A stretch of 64,000 nt of DNA, taken from the NCBI GenBank assembly GCA_000827265.1, contig KN834759.1, positions 167,666 through 231,665 of the forward strand, read 5' to 3'. The notes beneath the pieces were generated by a model, which saw only the letters and a program-made list of their open reading frames with translations, ran no database searches and was not told the DNA's origin. Numbering within the stretch: the stretch's first letter is position 1; the number at the start of each line of letters is the position of its first letter. Shown piece by piece: positions 1-12,555 of this stretch. Position numbers and translations under genes: made by a program. The DNA comes from Collybiopsis luxurians FD-317 M1 (lineage: Eukaryota; Basidiomycota; Agaricomycetes; Agaricales; Omphalotaceae).

Positions 1-319
1 TACTTGCTAACAATTTTCAACTGCTCATCGATCGTGGTTACATCTTAAATCTCTTCCTTGACCGGTATCACTAGCTGCGACTTCAGCTATTCGCTGAGTT
101 GCTTATGGGCAGGCTGTTTTCGTGACTTGTCTGATGTCGACCTGATAGGTATTGGCAAAGAAAAAGTTTTTGAACAATGATTTTTATGTACACACTCCGT
201 ATTCGTATATAACGCAGAACTATCATCCGTTCATACCACCCGCCTCTCGAGTCGTTTGCGGCAAAAGGTAGGCACCAAAAATAATCTACTAAACACACCC
301 CCGCTCAACCCTCACTCAC
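1..319. other. Left-edge flank with no recognised gene
   Basis: I see no conserved coding signal on either strand. The stretch is the 3' flank of the eIF2D gene, whose stop codon lies at 320-322 on the minus strand. The short open frames here are unlike any family I know. Confidence 0.5.
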
Positions 320-2917
320 TCACTTCTTCCCAACCAAATCCTTCACCTCAATCCATTTCTTCGGCACCCCCTTGCCAATCAAATAATCCACCACCGCCTT
401 GGACTGCTTCCCCTGCACAAGAACCTCCATACCCGCATTGGCAGCGGATTTTCCTGGGATTGGAGAGACTATTATAGGATAGGACAGGATAGGACAGAAA
501 GATCAGATGAATTGGACGTTAGCATCGCGAACCAGCGGCTTGACGGTCAGATAAACAGGAATGGCAATGACCCACCGGACGTAGCCCCTGCGCATATCTT
601 CCTTAAATCTTCCGCCAGATCCTCCGGCTCCATCCCGCCAATGACCTTGCCGAACGGCTCGAAGCCGGTTATCAAAGTTGATGCTTTACGCCCTTGGCGG
701 ATTTTCATGATGACTTGTATTGGGGAGAGTTTGCCTTTCCTAGGTCGGGTAGAGGGAGAGGTTGAATTGGGAGAGGGGTGTGTGAGTAGCAGGAGCAGGA
801 GCAGGAAGCGGAAGAGGAGGAGGGAGGAGATGGGCCGGGAAGGGGAAGAAGGGACAAGAGGAGAACGGAACGGAACGGATGCATCAGCAACCCCGCCATC
901 GTAAAGCATAGCACACATACTTGGTAACAGCCTCACCATCCCCACTTCCTCCTCCGTCCGCCTGACCATGTCCTTCCCCACGTCCAGCCCGAATCTCATA
1001 CCAAGGCTGCATCTTGTCCACAATCCCCTTCAACAACTCATCCCGCTTCATAAACTCAACGTTACTTCTTTTCTCCATCTCCTTTCCATCTGATTTACTT
1101 TTGACCTTCCTCCCTCCGCTCGCGCCTCCACCACTCTTTCCACTAGACTTTCCTCCACCATCGCCCTTGGACGACGATACGCACTCCGCCAGTAGTTCGT
1201 CCAGATTAATATATGCCTGATCGTGAGGGTTAACAAGCTGTTTCGCGGCGATATACGCGTTGAGAAGAGATCGGAGCTGGTTGGATGTGTATAATTCCGA
1301 AGGACTGCGAAAAGAGTCAAAGGTCAGCCAGGCACCAAAAAAAAGAAAAAAGAACGAATCAAAAGTTAGCGCTGCATTGAAAAAAAAATGACCCGAACAA
1401 AAAGCCCAGACTCAAACTCACCTCCCACCCATCCCCTCAACAGCCTTCACACTCCCCAAATGCGGCTTATACAACTCGACCACCTCAACCTCCTCCTCCG
1501 CCAACTTCCTCTCCTCCTTCTCCTTCTCCTCCCTTGCGTTCCTCTTCGCAGCCCTAGCTTCAATTTCGCCTATCGTCACGAACGATTTGCTGCTGCTACC
1601 ACTTTGCGACGAGGAGGAGGAGTACGTCTGCTGCGCGTGGGCTATGACATCCGGGTGTTGAGCGTTCACAGAGACGATGAGGATTTCGTTGTTTTGTTTC
1701 TTCGAAGGGGATTTCGTTGTTATGAGGGATGACTTTTCGGCGAATTTGAGGAATGAGGAGAGGGATTTGTGGGAGGATGATTTGATGGTTACGCTGTATG
1801 GATCCGGGGTTACTGCAGGAGCGTCGTCTTCAGCAGAGGAGGAGGAGGGCTCCTCCGGCATAGATGACGGCCAGAGCACGCGTTCGGGGAAGTATGGTCT
1901 ATGCGGGAGGATGTAGGTTGTGTAGAGGATGGTGGCGGGGATGGGGAAGGATGAGGGGGGGAGGGAGGACAGGGATTTGGAGATGGCGTGGGTGAGGGAT
2001 ATTCGGAGGAGTTGGGTGATTTCGTCGGGGGTGTAGGTTGGTGTTGTGGATGTGTGTGGGGAATCTGGTTCCAGTTCCGGTTCCGGTTCCGTCGCGGGAG
2101 ACTCCTTGCCCTCCACTCCTTGACCTTGACCTTGATTTTCCCCTTCTCCTTCCGCCTCTGCTTCCACTTCCGGCTTCGGCTCCTCCTGATCACCGACCTC
2201 GAGCTCAAGCGGAACACTCGGCGGAACTTCCCCCTTCGACCCCAACTCCCACAAATGATCTTTCCAAGCATGCAACACCAAAACCGCCTTTCCCTTTTCC
2301 TGATCCAACCGATCGCTCGACACCGCCATCCTCCCAACCGCAAGCGGAGGCGAAATCACCGGGGTACCATCTGTGTCTGCGCGTTCGAATTTGCGTATCG
2401 ATACCAGTTGACCTTGGACAAGAGATGGATCGGAGCAGTGGATGACTTTTTAGCTTGCTAGTCAGATATGAAAGGATGTAAAAAGGTCAAGGGCTGAGAT
2501 CACCTCCTGGAATCATGAGATCTGCACCACCGCTGAGGATGGGTATGACTGCTTTTGGAGTGGAGAGGAAGGGTAAGAGGGTGGGGAGTTTCCATAGGGT
2601 GTATACGGTTGGAATGAGAGAGTCTAGATCTGCACCTTTACCTAGAGAGAACCAGAGTGGATCATTTGGGGTTTCTGGGGCTAGATATGCGAGCTGTGAA
2701 GAGGTGAATGACTGGGAATAGCTGGGAGGATAGGACGTACCCCAGGCTCATTCAAATGAGTAGTAAATTTAATAGAAAGAATACCTTCTGGAATCAGATT
2801 ATCTGCATCTTGAGACGATAGATTGAATAAACTAATGGTTTTATTTTTTAATTTTTTTCTATCAGACGATCTCAGCGGCGACGACGTTTTCCAGTTCGAT
2901 ACTGGTTTCTTGAACAT
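320..2917 (-). CDS. TMA64: Translation factor eIF2D / Tma64 (ligatin family)
   Basis: This multi-exon gene encodes the ribosome-associated factor eIF2D, which in yeast and animals acts in recycling of 40S subunits and non-canonical initiation. The N-terminus starts MFKKPVSNWKTSSPLRSSDR at 2917, as expected for the DUF1947-like region, and is followed by a PUA domain (motif GADLMIPGG, then the residues before PLAVGRMAVSS). A Glu/Pro-rich spacer (about 2.06-2.2 kb), a SWIB/winged-helix-like region and a C-terminal SUI1 domain follow, with RQGRKASTLITGFEPFG near 650-700 and the tail VQGKQSKAVVDYL ending KDLVGKK-stop at 320. Introns lie around 480-510, 715-900, 1310-1420, 2450-2510 and 2680-2760. 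The gene is divergent to DIM1 with only 50 bp between start codons. The family assignment is firm; exact intron borders are by eye. Confidence 0.9.
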
Positions 2918-2967
2918 GATGGTTGAGATAAGCGCTCAATTCATTCCTTTTTTTCCCTCTCCGTCCC
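2918..2967. promoter_or_regulatory. 50-bp shared promoter/5' leader of TMA64 and DIM1
   Basis: The start codons of the eIF2D gene (2915-2917, minus) and DIM1 (2968-2970, plus) face away from each other with 50 bp between them. Both products act on the small ribosomal subunit, so a shared bidirectional promoter is plausible. Core promoter sequence must overlap transcribed or coding sequence of the opposite gene. No TATA box is apparent. Confidence 0.55.
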
Positions 2968-4131
<1,164 letters not shown>

Positions 4132-4325
4132 TTTTTTGGGAGGTTTATATAAAAGTATCTTATTGTACTGTATAGTATACCATCTTGTATCTGAGTTGTT
4201 GTAGATGTAGACTGTAGAGCCATTATTCTTTTTTCTGCGGTAGCCGAAGGACTGAGTCATGGGTGACGGTCACGGTGTCTCTGTTCAACCAAGATGATTC
4301 GTTCACGTACCAAGAGTCGAGGGAA

Positions 4326-4396
4326 GTGGACGATTCGGAGTAGTCGTAGCTGCTCACAGCCTTCTGTAGCGTTGGAATGCACTTTGCATGATTTTT
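4326..4396 (+). repeat. Partial duplicate of the DIM1 3' end
   Basis: The stretch from GTGGACGATT to CACTTTGCATGATTTTT resembles the end of the DIM1 coding sequence plus its first UTR bases (about 4070-4137). It carries small indels and no open frame. It lies in the 3' flank of DIM1 and looks like a tandem partial copy, non-coding. Confidence 0.7.
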
Positions 4397-4943
4397 GCGG
4401 AGGGGGGGGGGGAATTAAAATATAAAAGCAGTTGTAGGTGTAGGCGATTTCCGCGGTTCTTTCTGTGGCCTCCTTGTACTTATCATTCCCACTACCCTGT
4501 GCGTTCGTGAATATCTTATTCGGTACCGGGCCTGCAAAGGGGGGGCTAGTTTCTTCGGGGTATCTTCAGCGACGGGAACTCCAAGAAGTGAACTGCACAT
4601 TGTTGATCGTTCTTGTTCTGTTTATTCACCTTGTCCAAGTCTCCAGCGTCTCTGTTCAAATTTCACGCTTCTACTTTCCGTTACGGTAATTCCCAGTACT
4701 ACTCATGGCTGTAGAATCCCCTACAGAGAACCCACTGCAAGAAAACCCTGGGAAACCAGAGCACAGCTCGGTACATCGATAATGATATAGTCGTTCACGA
4801 AGAATAAGTTGTCCAAGAACAAAAGCCCAGCCTTGGCAAACTCTGACGTGCTTCCCGACTAGGGCTTTGCTTCCACTAAGCAAAAGTGAGCTAGGTCGCA
4901 AAACCTCTTCCTTATTGAAGTTTTCGAAGATTATCGAAGGGCA

Positions 4944-4985
4944 TGAGTCATGGTCGTGGCCGTGAGTCACAAGTGGCGGTCACAA
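4944..4985 (+). promoter_or_regulatory. Upstream element with two TGAGTCA sites, F-box copy 1
   Basis: Two TGAGTCA heptamers (4944-4950 and 4963-4969) lie 25-60 bp before the start codon at 5010. The second is embedded in a 23-bp stretch, TGAGTCAC...GGCGGTCACAA, that is identical upstream of F-box copies at 6968 (plus) and 51803 (minus). TGAGTCA is the classic Gcn4/AP-1 type bZIP site. Whether this is functional or simply retained from recent duplication cannot be told from sequence alone. Confidence 0.5.
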
Positions 4986-5009
4986 TCTCCAGCTTGATCG
5001 TGAATCACC

Positions 5010-6314
5010 ATGTCGCTCTTAAAATTTCCCGAAGAGCTCCTCGACTCTATATGTAGGGAGCTATCTTGTGAACATCCACTACCAGTTTATTGGGTACCGC
5101 AGCTCCGAATAACGCGTTCTTCCCCTGCGCTGCGTTCTCCGTCTTTAGTCGATCGGCGTCTGCGCCGAATCTGCCTACCACTTTCGTTCGCATATCTGTT
5201 CATCGAGGACTTGGCTGGATTCGCAAAATTTTGCTTCGCTAATCCGGTTTGTTTACAATTTGCTCGGTATGTCTGATGAAGTTCTATTCGACTGAAAATT
5301 TAGCTGATCATCGTAGAATGTTGACTTTTGGAATCTCCTTCTATCGGGGCTGGGACAAAACTTTACGCCGTCTGCTTCCCTCGTTCAGGAAGCTTACATG
5401 TATCGACTTGGGTGGTCAATCTCGCCTCTTCACTCCTGATCTCTTCCAGTTCATATTAGAGCTCCCCACTGTTTCGACCGTGATCCTTAGGGAAATGGCC
5501 ACCGAATCGTCTGAAATAAGTTTCTCTGATCAATATTGTGACATCATATCATTTGATTGGGATGCTTTAACCTCCAAAGTAGACGTATCGAAAGTCGTAC
5601 TGGTCGACTTGTACCTGGATTTATTTCATCCGCAACGGGAATTTCCTTCTGATGGGATGAAAATTATTGCACTTAACATTTCAGACCCTGAGGAGTTGGA
5701 TGAGGGTTTCGGATCTCGCATCTTCAACGGCCTTTATGAACTCGCCTTGCAGTTGCAAGCTCAGCCTGTGTCGTTTACTTGGCTACCTACGTTTATCGCG
5801 GCCCATCCGCACCTCCACGAGATTCGCCTTTCTGACCCCGAACGGAGTTCTCACGTGCCCTCCTCTATCTCACCCTTCTTCAATGAGGTTGACCGACTGG
5901 GTCTTCAACAACATTTGAAGATTACCAGTCTATACCTCAGTCGAGTCAAAGCTGAATTGCAGTCCGCGCAACAGTGGCATGTCGCTCAAGTGTCCCTAAA
6001 AGCTCGAAATTCTCGACTACTTGAAATACTTTCGCTCCTCTCATCATCATTTCCATCAATCAAAAACTTCTCTATCAACCTTGAAAAGCACAGGAGCATT
6101 TATAGCCTTGTACGTGGCCTGATATTTCTTCCAAATGGATACTCATTCTAGTCGTTGCACGCAGGATGATATCATAGCTGCATTCTCCCACTTCCACTTT
6201 GTCCAAAACTTGCGCTTTGAGCACATTTTCCATTGTCTGGAATTCGGAGATGAGTTGGAGTATGATAGACATTCAATTTCAGAGGATATGGAAGATTATG
6301 ATTTACGGGTCTGA
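5010..6314 (+). CDS. F-box-like protein, subfamily 1, C-terminally frameshifted
   Basis: The N-terminus MSLLKFPEELLDSICREL fits the F-box consensus (LPxELLxxIxxxL), so the predicted role is a substrate adaptor of an SCF ubiquitin ligase. Exon 1 ends at the GTATGT near 5269 and exon 2 resumes at MLTFG near 5319. The second intron follows RSIYSL near 6108, and exon 3 begins DDIIAAFSHFHF at about 6167. The body carries family landmarks LPTVSTV, DPEELDEGFGSRIFNGL and WLPTFIAAHPHLHEIRLS. Compared with paralogues at 6968 and 51803, 19 bp are missing at about 6307, which shifts the frame and gives a stop at 6312-6314, about 80 residues early. The lost tail is still readable in another frame. It may encode a truncated protein or be an early pseudogene. 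Confidence 0.75.
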
Positions 6315-6553
6315 CCTTATGCGCTTTGCGTCTGGCAAAGACAATAACAAGTTTGCAGGATGTTAATCTCAAGGAGTCGGGTGATGCATGGGAGGATTCC
6401 GAGGAGGGTGATGGTTCTCGGGATCATCTTATATGGTGCCTCAGAGGGTGCCTCCATGTATGTGGTGTTATCCGGGACATCACAGGCGATCTTGAGCTCA
6501 GTTTGAGTCAAGTACGTTGGATACCACTTCCTTCATTGTTTGGGTTAGAATAG
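6308..6553 (+). pseudogene. Out-of-frame tail of F-box copy 1
   Basis: After the 19-bp deletion the expected C-terminus continues in another frame as GLTLCALRLAKTITSLQDV and later GCLHVCGVIRDITGDLELSLS. These match the in-frame tails of the paralogues at 6968 and 51803. The tail is intact at sequence level, so the frameshift is probably recent. Confidence 0.7.
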
Positions 6554-6695
6554 TGTACTCCTCGTTATTTTTGTTTCTTGAGCGACGCGCTGGCGATATA
6601 TTCGTACTCAAACTATGCTTGAGTAGTCGCGTTCCATGTGACATGGTAACGCAGTCTTACTTTGAGTCATGAATCATCGAGGCATTTACCTTTCC

Positions 6696-6790
6696 GATGT
6701 GAACGTTAAAGCAAAGGTCGAAAAAGTTTTCAAGTTGGAACATTCTGGCGACAGGCAAAGACGGATGTTAACGACTTGTTAGCCATACTG
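6696..6790 (+). repeat. Second stray copy of the DIM1 last exon
   Basis: GATGTGAACGTTAAAGCAAA and the following bases align with the DIM1 last exon (about 3992-4095), including the stretch GTCGAAAAAGTTTT. The copy is diverged, has indels and no start, and lies between two F-box copies. It indicates that the tandem F-box duplication unit included the 3' end of DIM1. Confidence 0.75.
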
Positions 6791-6889
6791 CAAGTAAACA
6801 CTTTTGTACGCGAGCTAGTCTAGCCAATAAACTAGGTCCCAGAACCTCTCCATTCTTGACTCCTATATTTCGATGGTCATCGAAGTGTA

Positions 6890-6942
6890 TGAGTCATAAT
6901 CAGAGGAGGGTCGTGGCACTGAGTCACAAGTGGCGGTCACAA
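6890..6942 (+). promoter_or_regulatory. Upstream element with two TGAGTCA-type sites, F-box copy 2
   Basis: A TGAGTCA lies at 6890-6896 and a second TGAGTCAC begins at 6920, continuing into the same 23-bp block found before F-box copies at 5010 and 51803. The gene downstream is now broken, so conservation here may reflect ancestry only. Confidence 0.45.
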
Positions 6943-6967
6943 TCTTCAAGGTTGATCGTAAACTGCT

Positions 6968-8517
6968 ATGTCGCTCTTAAAACTCCCCGAAGAACCACTC
7001 AACTCTATATGCAAGGAGTTATCCCATGAGCATCCACTACCTGCTGAGTGGTTATCGGAGCAGCTTCGAATAGCACGACGCTGCGTTCTCTGTCTTTGGT
7101 CAATCGGTGTCTGCGGCAAATTTGCCTTCCATCTCTATTCGCTTATCTGTGCATCAAGCGTATCGACGAATTTGCGAATTTTTGCTCTGCTAATACAGTT
7201 TGTTTACGATTTGCTCGGTATGTCTGATTAGATTTTTTCGACGGATAATCCAGCTGATGACTATAGAATGTTGACTTTCGAACACTTGAGCTTGATCGAT
7301 GAGAGTCGGAACGAGATTATCTGCAATCTACTTCCCTCGTTCGGCAGACTTGCATGTGTCGACTTAAGTAAAGCTCGCGTTGTGCCTGTCGATTTCTCCC
7401 AGTTTATGGCAGAGTATCCCACTGTTTCGACGGTGCTAGTCAAGCAAATAGCCACTCAATCTTTTGGATTGAGTTTCTTTGACACTGACAGGCACTCTAG
7501 AGACTTCATATCAGATCTCTCTCGCTCCTCGAGATGGGAACTTATTAAAGCGGACCTATCAAAAGTTGTACTGTTCTCCTTGCTCCTGCATTCATCTCAT
7601 TCTCAAGAGGGACTTCCTCCTAATGGGATGAAAGTCGTCTTCCTTAACATTTTAGACCCTGAGGAGTTGGACCAGGGTTTCGGATCCCGCTTCTTTAGTG
7701 GCCTCGGTGAGCTCGTCTTGACGTTGCACGATCAGCCCGTATTGTTTTCTTGGCTCCCTACATTCATGTCGGCCCATCTGCACCTCCACGAGATCTGTCT
7801 TTCGTCCCCAAAGCAAGGTTTTCACGTGCCGGCCTACATTTCACCCTTCTTTGATGAGGTTGACCGACTGGGTCTTCGACATTATTTGGATATCACTGAT
7901 CTATACCTCAGTCAAGCCAAAACCGATTCACATTCCGTACAACAGTTGCATGTCACTCGGGTATCCCTGAAAGCTCGGGGCCCCCGACTACTCACAATAC
8001 TTTTGCTCCTCTCTTCGTTATTCTCATCAATCGAAAACCTCTCAGTTGACATTGAATGGCATCAACACATTTATAACCTCGTATGTGGTGTACTTTTTCT
8101 TCCAAATGGACGCTCATCTATCCGCTCCACGCAGGGTGATATCATAGTTGCATTCTTCCAATTCCCCTGTATCAAAAGTTACGTCTCGGAAACATTTTCG
8201 AACATCTGGAATTTGGAGATGAATTGGAGTATGAAAGGATTTCAATCTCAAATAGGATGTATCACTATGATTTACGTATCAACAACATCAAGGAGGGTCT
8301 GATGTTGTGCGCTTCTTGTCTGGCAGAGGGAGTAGCGAGTTTGGAGGATGTTTATCTCGTGGAGTCAGGCGAAGTATACGAGGATTCAGTGAGGTATGCG
8401 TTTCTTCGGAATTGGGACCTCAGAGGGTGCATTCATGTATGTGGTGTTAGCCGGGAGATCACAGGCGGTCTTGAAGTCAGTTTGAGTGATATAGTGGTTC
8501 GGAAACGTCTTTGGTAG
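6968..8517 (+). pseudogene. F-box-like pseudogene, subfamily 1
   Basis: This is a close paralogue of the gene at 5010, starting MSLLKLPEEPLNSICKEL. Exon 1 lacks 10 bp near 7075 relative to the 5010 copy, so the frame breaks after EQLRIA; the lost part can still be read as LSLVNRCLRQICLPSLFAYL in the next frame. Exon 2 (from about 7267, MLTFEHLSLIDE) is open as far as the intron after HIYNL near 8083. Exon 3 lacks a further base near 8205, and the tail EGLMLCASCLAEGVASLEDV up to 8517 is again out of frame. With at least two frameshifts the gene is unlikely to yield the full protein. Both ancestral introns are still recognisable. Confidence 0.8.
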
Positions 8518-9126
8518 TTCCGTTTGATTATGTTTGTTTCTTGAGCGGTGTTTAGATAGGCACTTGTTAATTTGATATTCTTCTTGAGCAGCACGGCTAG
8601 CTGGGGATACTCTGGTATAGTCTACGGACGGAATTGAGGAGATGTAGTGAGCTGCTCATGCATATCTGGAAAATCGAAGAATGCTCAAATTGAATCAAGG
8701 GTGGACGACTGGATAGTGCCACTGGTAGGTTGGCCTTGCTGAAACTTGCTTCTTTACGGCAATCAAAAGCTGAGGGATCCGACGAGAGACGACTTAGGAG
8801 CCCGAATTCTTGTCTGAGTTTCTAATCGTCCTCAGCTCAACCTCATGTTTGCCCGCCCTCATATTCAGCGACTAGTCAGTCACCCGAGGGAAGTATTAGG
8901 CTTGGTCCCTTGCGAATTACCTTTTGTCCGTACTTTCAGGTTTGGATTGGTTGGCATATCTTCGAGAAGCCCATGAGCAATTGGCTGAGAATTCAGGTGC
9001 TTTTGGGTTCCATTTCGATACTTAGTATTCCAGAAAGAAGAAAGAAAAATTGGCTTTCACAAAAAGAATGTTACAATAGAAAGATGTGTTGAATAGGTCT
9101 TTTTCGCAGTAACGGGTGCTCTTGGC
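8518..9126. other. Intergenic, nothing recognised
   Basis: The roughly 600 bp between the F-box pseudogene and the AIM9-like pseudogene hold no conserved open frame, repeat or RNA gene that I can identify on either strand. Confidence 0.5.
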
Positions 9127-10810
9127 ATGTTCCGTCGAGGTTCAGCACTTACTCTCTGGAAACTTGAGCGGCCAATAGTCCGACGTGCGTCTCACTCTCG
9201 GAGACGGTTAACTGGGATTTCAGCGGCCAGCGATTCAGAAGCCGAAAGCTTTTTTGCATACACCTCTGGGCGCTGGATTCACGACGAAAACCGGCAGTTG
9301 TCCCTTCGATATCGTCGTTTCGACATTGATGCTTTGAAAGATATCGTGGTGCAAGCAGGAGAGGGCAAGGTGGTTCGCAAAATGGAATAATTGGCGGAGG
9401 GATCTTACAACAAAATATTCCTGCTCACTCTCGACAACAATCGGGAACTTATTGCGCGTATTCCAACACTCCTGGCGGGGCCAGGAAGGCTTGTCACCGC
9501 AAGCGAGGTTGCCACCATGGACTATGTTCGGTCACTTGGGATACCTGTCCCCCGCGTTTTGGCGTGGTGTGCTGACGCCTCTAGTACACCTGTTCAGTCA
9601 GAGTATATCGTAATGGAAAGGGCATCTGGCATCGAGCTGGGTCGCGTCTGGGACCAGCTGTCCTCGGATCAAAGGGATGGAGTTGTCCGAAAGCTGGTGA
9701 CCATTAAGAAGCTCATGATGAACCCTTTTTTCAAGCCTACAGGAGTGTCTTTTACTGCTGTGACGTTGACTCTGCTGCTGCACACGATCGGTTTGCGGTC
9801 GGTCCAAATGCTTCTTTACCCTTCTGGGAAGGAGAAAAATGCAAAATGATATTAAGGCTGTTTCCCTGCGAGAGCGTAGCTGGATTCAAAATTATTCAAT
9901 AGCCAACCCCAATCCTGGCCCTTTTGACCCCCCGCTACACATTCAAAACCAGCAATCCCATCTTTCTCTTTTGGACCTCTACGATGCTGTACTTCCTTAC
10001 CTTGTACCTCAGGATCCACTTCTTATCCGCCCTACCCTTTGGCACCGTGACTTGCATTTTGGTAACATATTTCTCTCCGAGTCTGATCTCGATAAAGGGG
10101 ACATCACAATCAGTGCAATCATAGACTGGCAACACTCTTGTGTGGTTCCTCTCTACTTGCAAGCTCGTGTCCCTAGATTTATTCGCTATCATACTCCCTC
10201 TGCACTACCAGCCCGTCCCGATAAATTCCCTTTACCTGACAATCTTGACCAGCTGGATGGTTTCGAGCGGCAAGCAGCTTTGAACTTGGCTATCGCCATA
10301 AACTGTACGAGGCCCTCGCTGCAGCGAGGAATCCAGAGTACAGTCGTGCACTGTCGTACCGGTTGCGCGAGCTCGTTGTGCCTCCAGTTGGATTTTCGGG
10401 TCGCACATGGTAGGGAGGGTTTGTACCACTTCGAGACACCTTACTTTGCATTGTAGATAACTGGGATCTCTTAGACCATGCAGGCATACCTTGTCCGATT
10501 GCATTTTCAGACAGTGAAAGAGATATTCATAGGCGGGAAGCACAGGAGTGGCAACAGGCGGAAGATATGAATGTGATGCTCTAGGATCGTGTAGGCGTCC
10601 AAGAGGACGGTTGGGTATCACACGAGGATTACATGGAATCGCTGAAGCGAAACGAGAAACTCAAGGAGGATTATAGACGTTTGACGCTCCCGGGAAAGGA
10701 AAGGGATGACTTCTTGCGTGCCTGGCCGCATCGCCCTTCAAAGGTAATTGTCACAATCAGAGTAAGTCTTCAATCCCTTGACGAGCTTCCCTGCGCAGGA
10801 GGTGTAATAT
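9127..10810 (+). pseudogene. AIM9/FMP29-like aminoglycoside-phosphotransferase-fold pseudogene
   Basis: The conceptual protein matches the fungal AIM9 family of mitochondrial kinase-like (APH fold) proteins. Landmarks in order are FFAYTSGRWIHDENRQLSLR, LAEGSYNKIFLLT, ELIARIP, TASEVATMDYVRSLGIPVP, SEYIVMERASG, the Brenner motif HRDLHFGNIF (about 10043) and IIDWQ. It is broken. There is a TAA in frame at 9388-9390 exactly before LAEG, a frame change after about 9730, a frame change again near 9840, a TAG after DMNVML near 10577, and further shifts near 10250-10460. The C-terminal region is still readable as far as FLRAWPHRPSK near 10740. The catalytic motifs survive, so decay is fairly recent. 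No intact copy is in this window. Confidence 0.85.
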
Positions 10811-11028
10811 ACTAGCCTATGAGTGTCGAAGTAAATGCGGTGCAAACCTACAAATACAATGATGAGTGGTAAATCTCGATCAACAGGAATATGAAGCTTT
10901 GAAGATCTAATTGTCCTGTGCCAAATAAGTGGGATAATTCGGGTCTTGTTTATTATGAGTCAAAGGATAGTGTATATTATACCACTACCAAAAAATTTCC
11001 ACGGGGTCCAACTTGATCGTGAACTACC

Positions 11029-12555
11029 ATGTCGCTGTTGAAGCTGCCCAACGAACTGCTCAACCACATATGCGAAGATCTGTCCGATGAGCCTCCACTG
11101 CCGGACTGGCTACTAGAGCTGCCCAAAATCCGATGCGCCTCATCCGACATAGTCTCTTTTTCTTGTGTCAATAGCCGGCTACGACAAATCTGCTTGCCAT
11201 TCCTATTTGCATACCTGCGCGTCAACAATGTCCAGGACGCTCAAAATTTCAAATCCTTTTGCACCGATAACACAGTTTGTTTGCGGCTCGCTCGGTATGT
11301 CCGAATGGTTTTTCGAAGAACTTGACCAATAATTGACTGATAATCATAGAATGTTGACTCTGACAGGCTTATGCCAGGAGGAGGCCGAGATTACTTACAC
11401 TCTGCTCCCCAAATTCAAGCGTCTCGTGTGCGTTGACTTGAGGAACCTGAATAACGGCTTCGATTTCGTCCGGCAGATGTCTGAGCACCCTACCATATCG
11501 ACGGTGCTGGTTGAACTTTACACTCCACCCGAATTATCCGCTCTTCATGGTTCCCCTTCTGTATCGTGGCCCTCGTCCACAGGACTAGATCCCTCAAAAG
11601 TTGTACTTTCTCACTTGCGGCTGGAATTATCCCATCCTAACCCAGACTTTCCTCTCAATGAGATGAAAGTAGCCACACTGTATATTAAAGACCTCGAAAG
11701 GCTAGATGAAGATTTTGGATCGCGCTTTTTCAATGGCCTTCGCGAGCTCACCTTGTCACCTGCGAGATTAATCAATCGACCAGTGTCGTTTTCGTGGCTA
11801 TCTACATTTACATCTGCTCATCCACACCTACACAAGATTCGCCTTAACACGCCGACTCGTATTTCTTATATGCCCTCCATTTCGGCCTTTTTCGATGAAT
11901 CTATCCGTATGGGTCTTAAGCAAGATTTATGCATCTTTAATCTCACCCTCAGTCGAGCCAAAATTGACGCACAGTCAACACAGCAATGGCAGGTAACCGA
12001 GATGTACCTGTCACCTCGAGCTCGATTGGTTGAAATTCTGACACTCGTCTCGTCGTCCTTCTCATCAATTGAGAATCTTGCTATTGACCTTTTGTATCGC
12101 AAGGACATCTATAATGTTGTATGTTGCCACAGATTTTCTTCGGATCAAATGCTCAATATGTTTCTGAACAGGAAGATGTATTGTCTGCATTATCCCATTT
12201 TCCATCTCTTAGAGTGGTAGATCTTCTCCACACCTTCAATCAGTTACGATTTGAAGATGGGTTGTCGTACGATGGAGAATTGGACAACCTCGAAGTATGT
12301 ATTGACATTAACAAAAAGGGTCTGATACAGTGCGCATCTCGTCTGGCAAAAGCTACGACATGCTTGGAGAGTTTGTATGTCAAGGAGACGGGTATCGGAT
12401 ACCAGCCTTCGGACCAGGGCGTCAAATACCGGCTTAGACGTCACTGGTCCCTCGAAGGGTGGCTTCGTATATGCGGTCCGAACCGAGACATTCAAGATGA
12501 CCTGGAGCTCGAACTTAGTCCTCGTAGTACTTTGATTAGATTTGATGACTATTGA
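11029..12555 (+). CDS. F-box-like protein, subfamily 2 (intact)
   Basis: The protein starts MSLLKLPNELLNHICEDLSD (F-box-like) and has the three-exon architecture of the family. Exon 1 ends at CLRLAR near 11293, exon 2 runs from MLTLTGLCQEE near 11350 to KDIYNV near 12120, and exon 3 begins EDVLSALSHFP near 12173. No frameshift or premature stop is present, giving roughly 465-480 residues. Family landmarks include HPTISTVLVE, DEDFGSRFFNGLRELTLS, FSWLSTFTSAHPHLHKIRL and GWLRICGPNRDI near the end. The region after the F-box is likely a solenoid-like substrate-binding part, but no clear LRR signature is visible. Its nearest relative in the window is the remnant at 47.4-47.9 kb. The predicted role as an SCF adaptor is inference from the N-terminus. 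Confidence 0.85.

Noticed and set aside
512..1023. Open frames on the plus strand and a 158-codon minus-strand frame with Ser/Leu/Arg runs
   Set aside because: The plus-strand frame is the antisense of the eIF2D coding exons and intron. Part of the minus-strand frame is the true SUI1 exon, and the rest is intron read-through.
1988..2461. Phe/Arg/Leu-rich plus-strand frames opposite the eIF2D spacer
   Set aside because: They are complementary to a low-complexity Glu/Pro repeat that is in frame with the PUA and SUI1 domains; composition is that of an antisense shadow.
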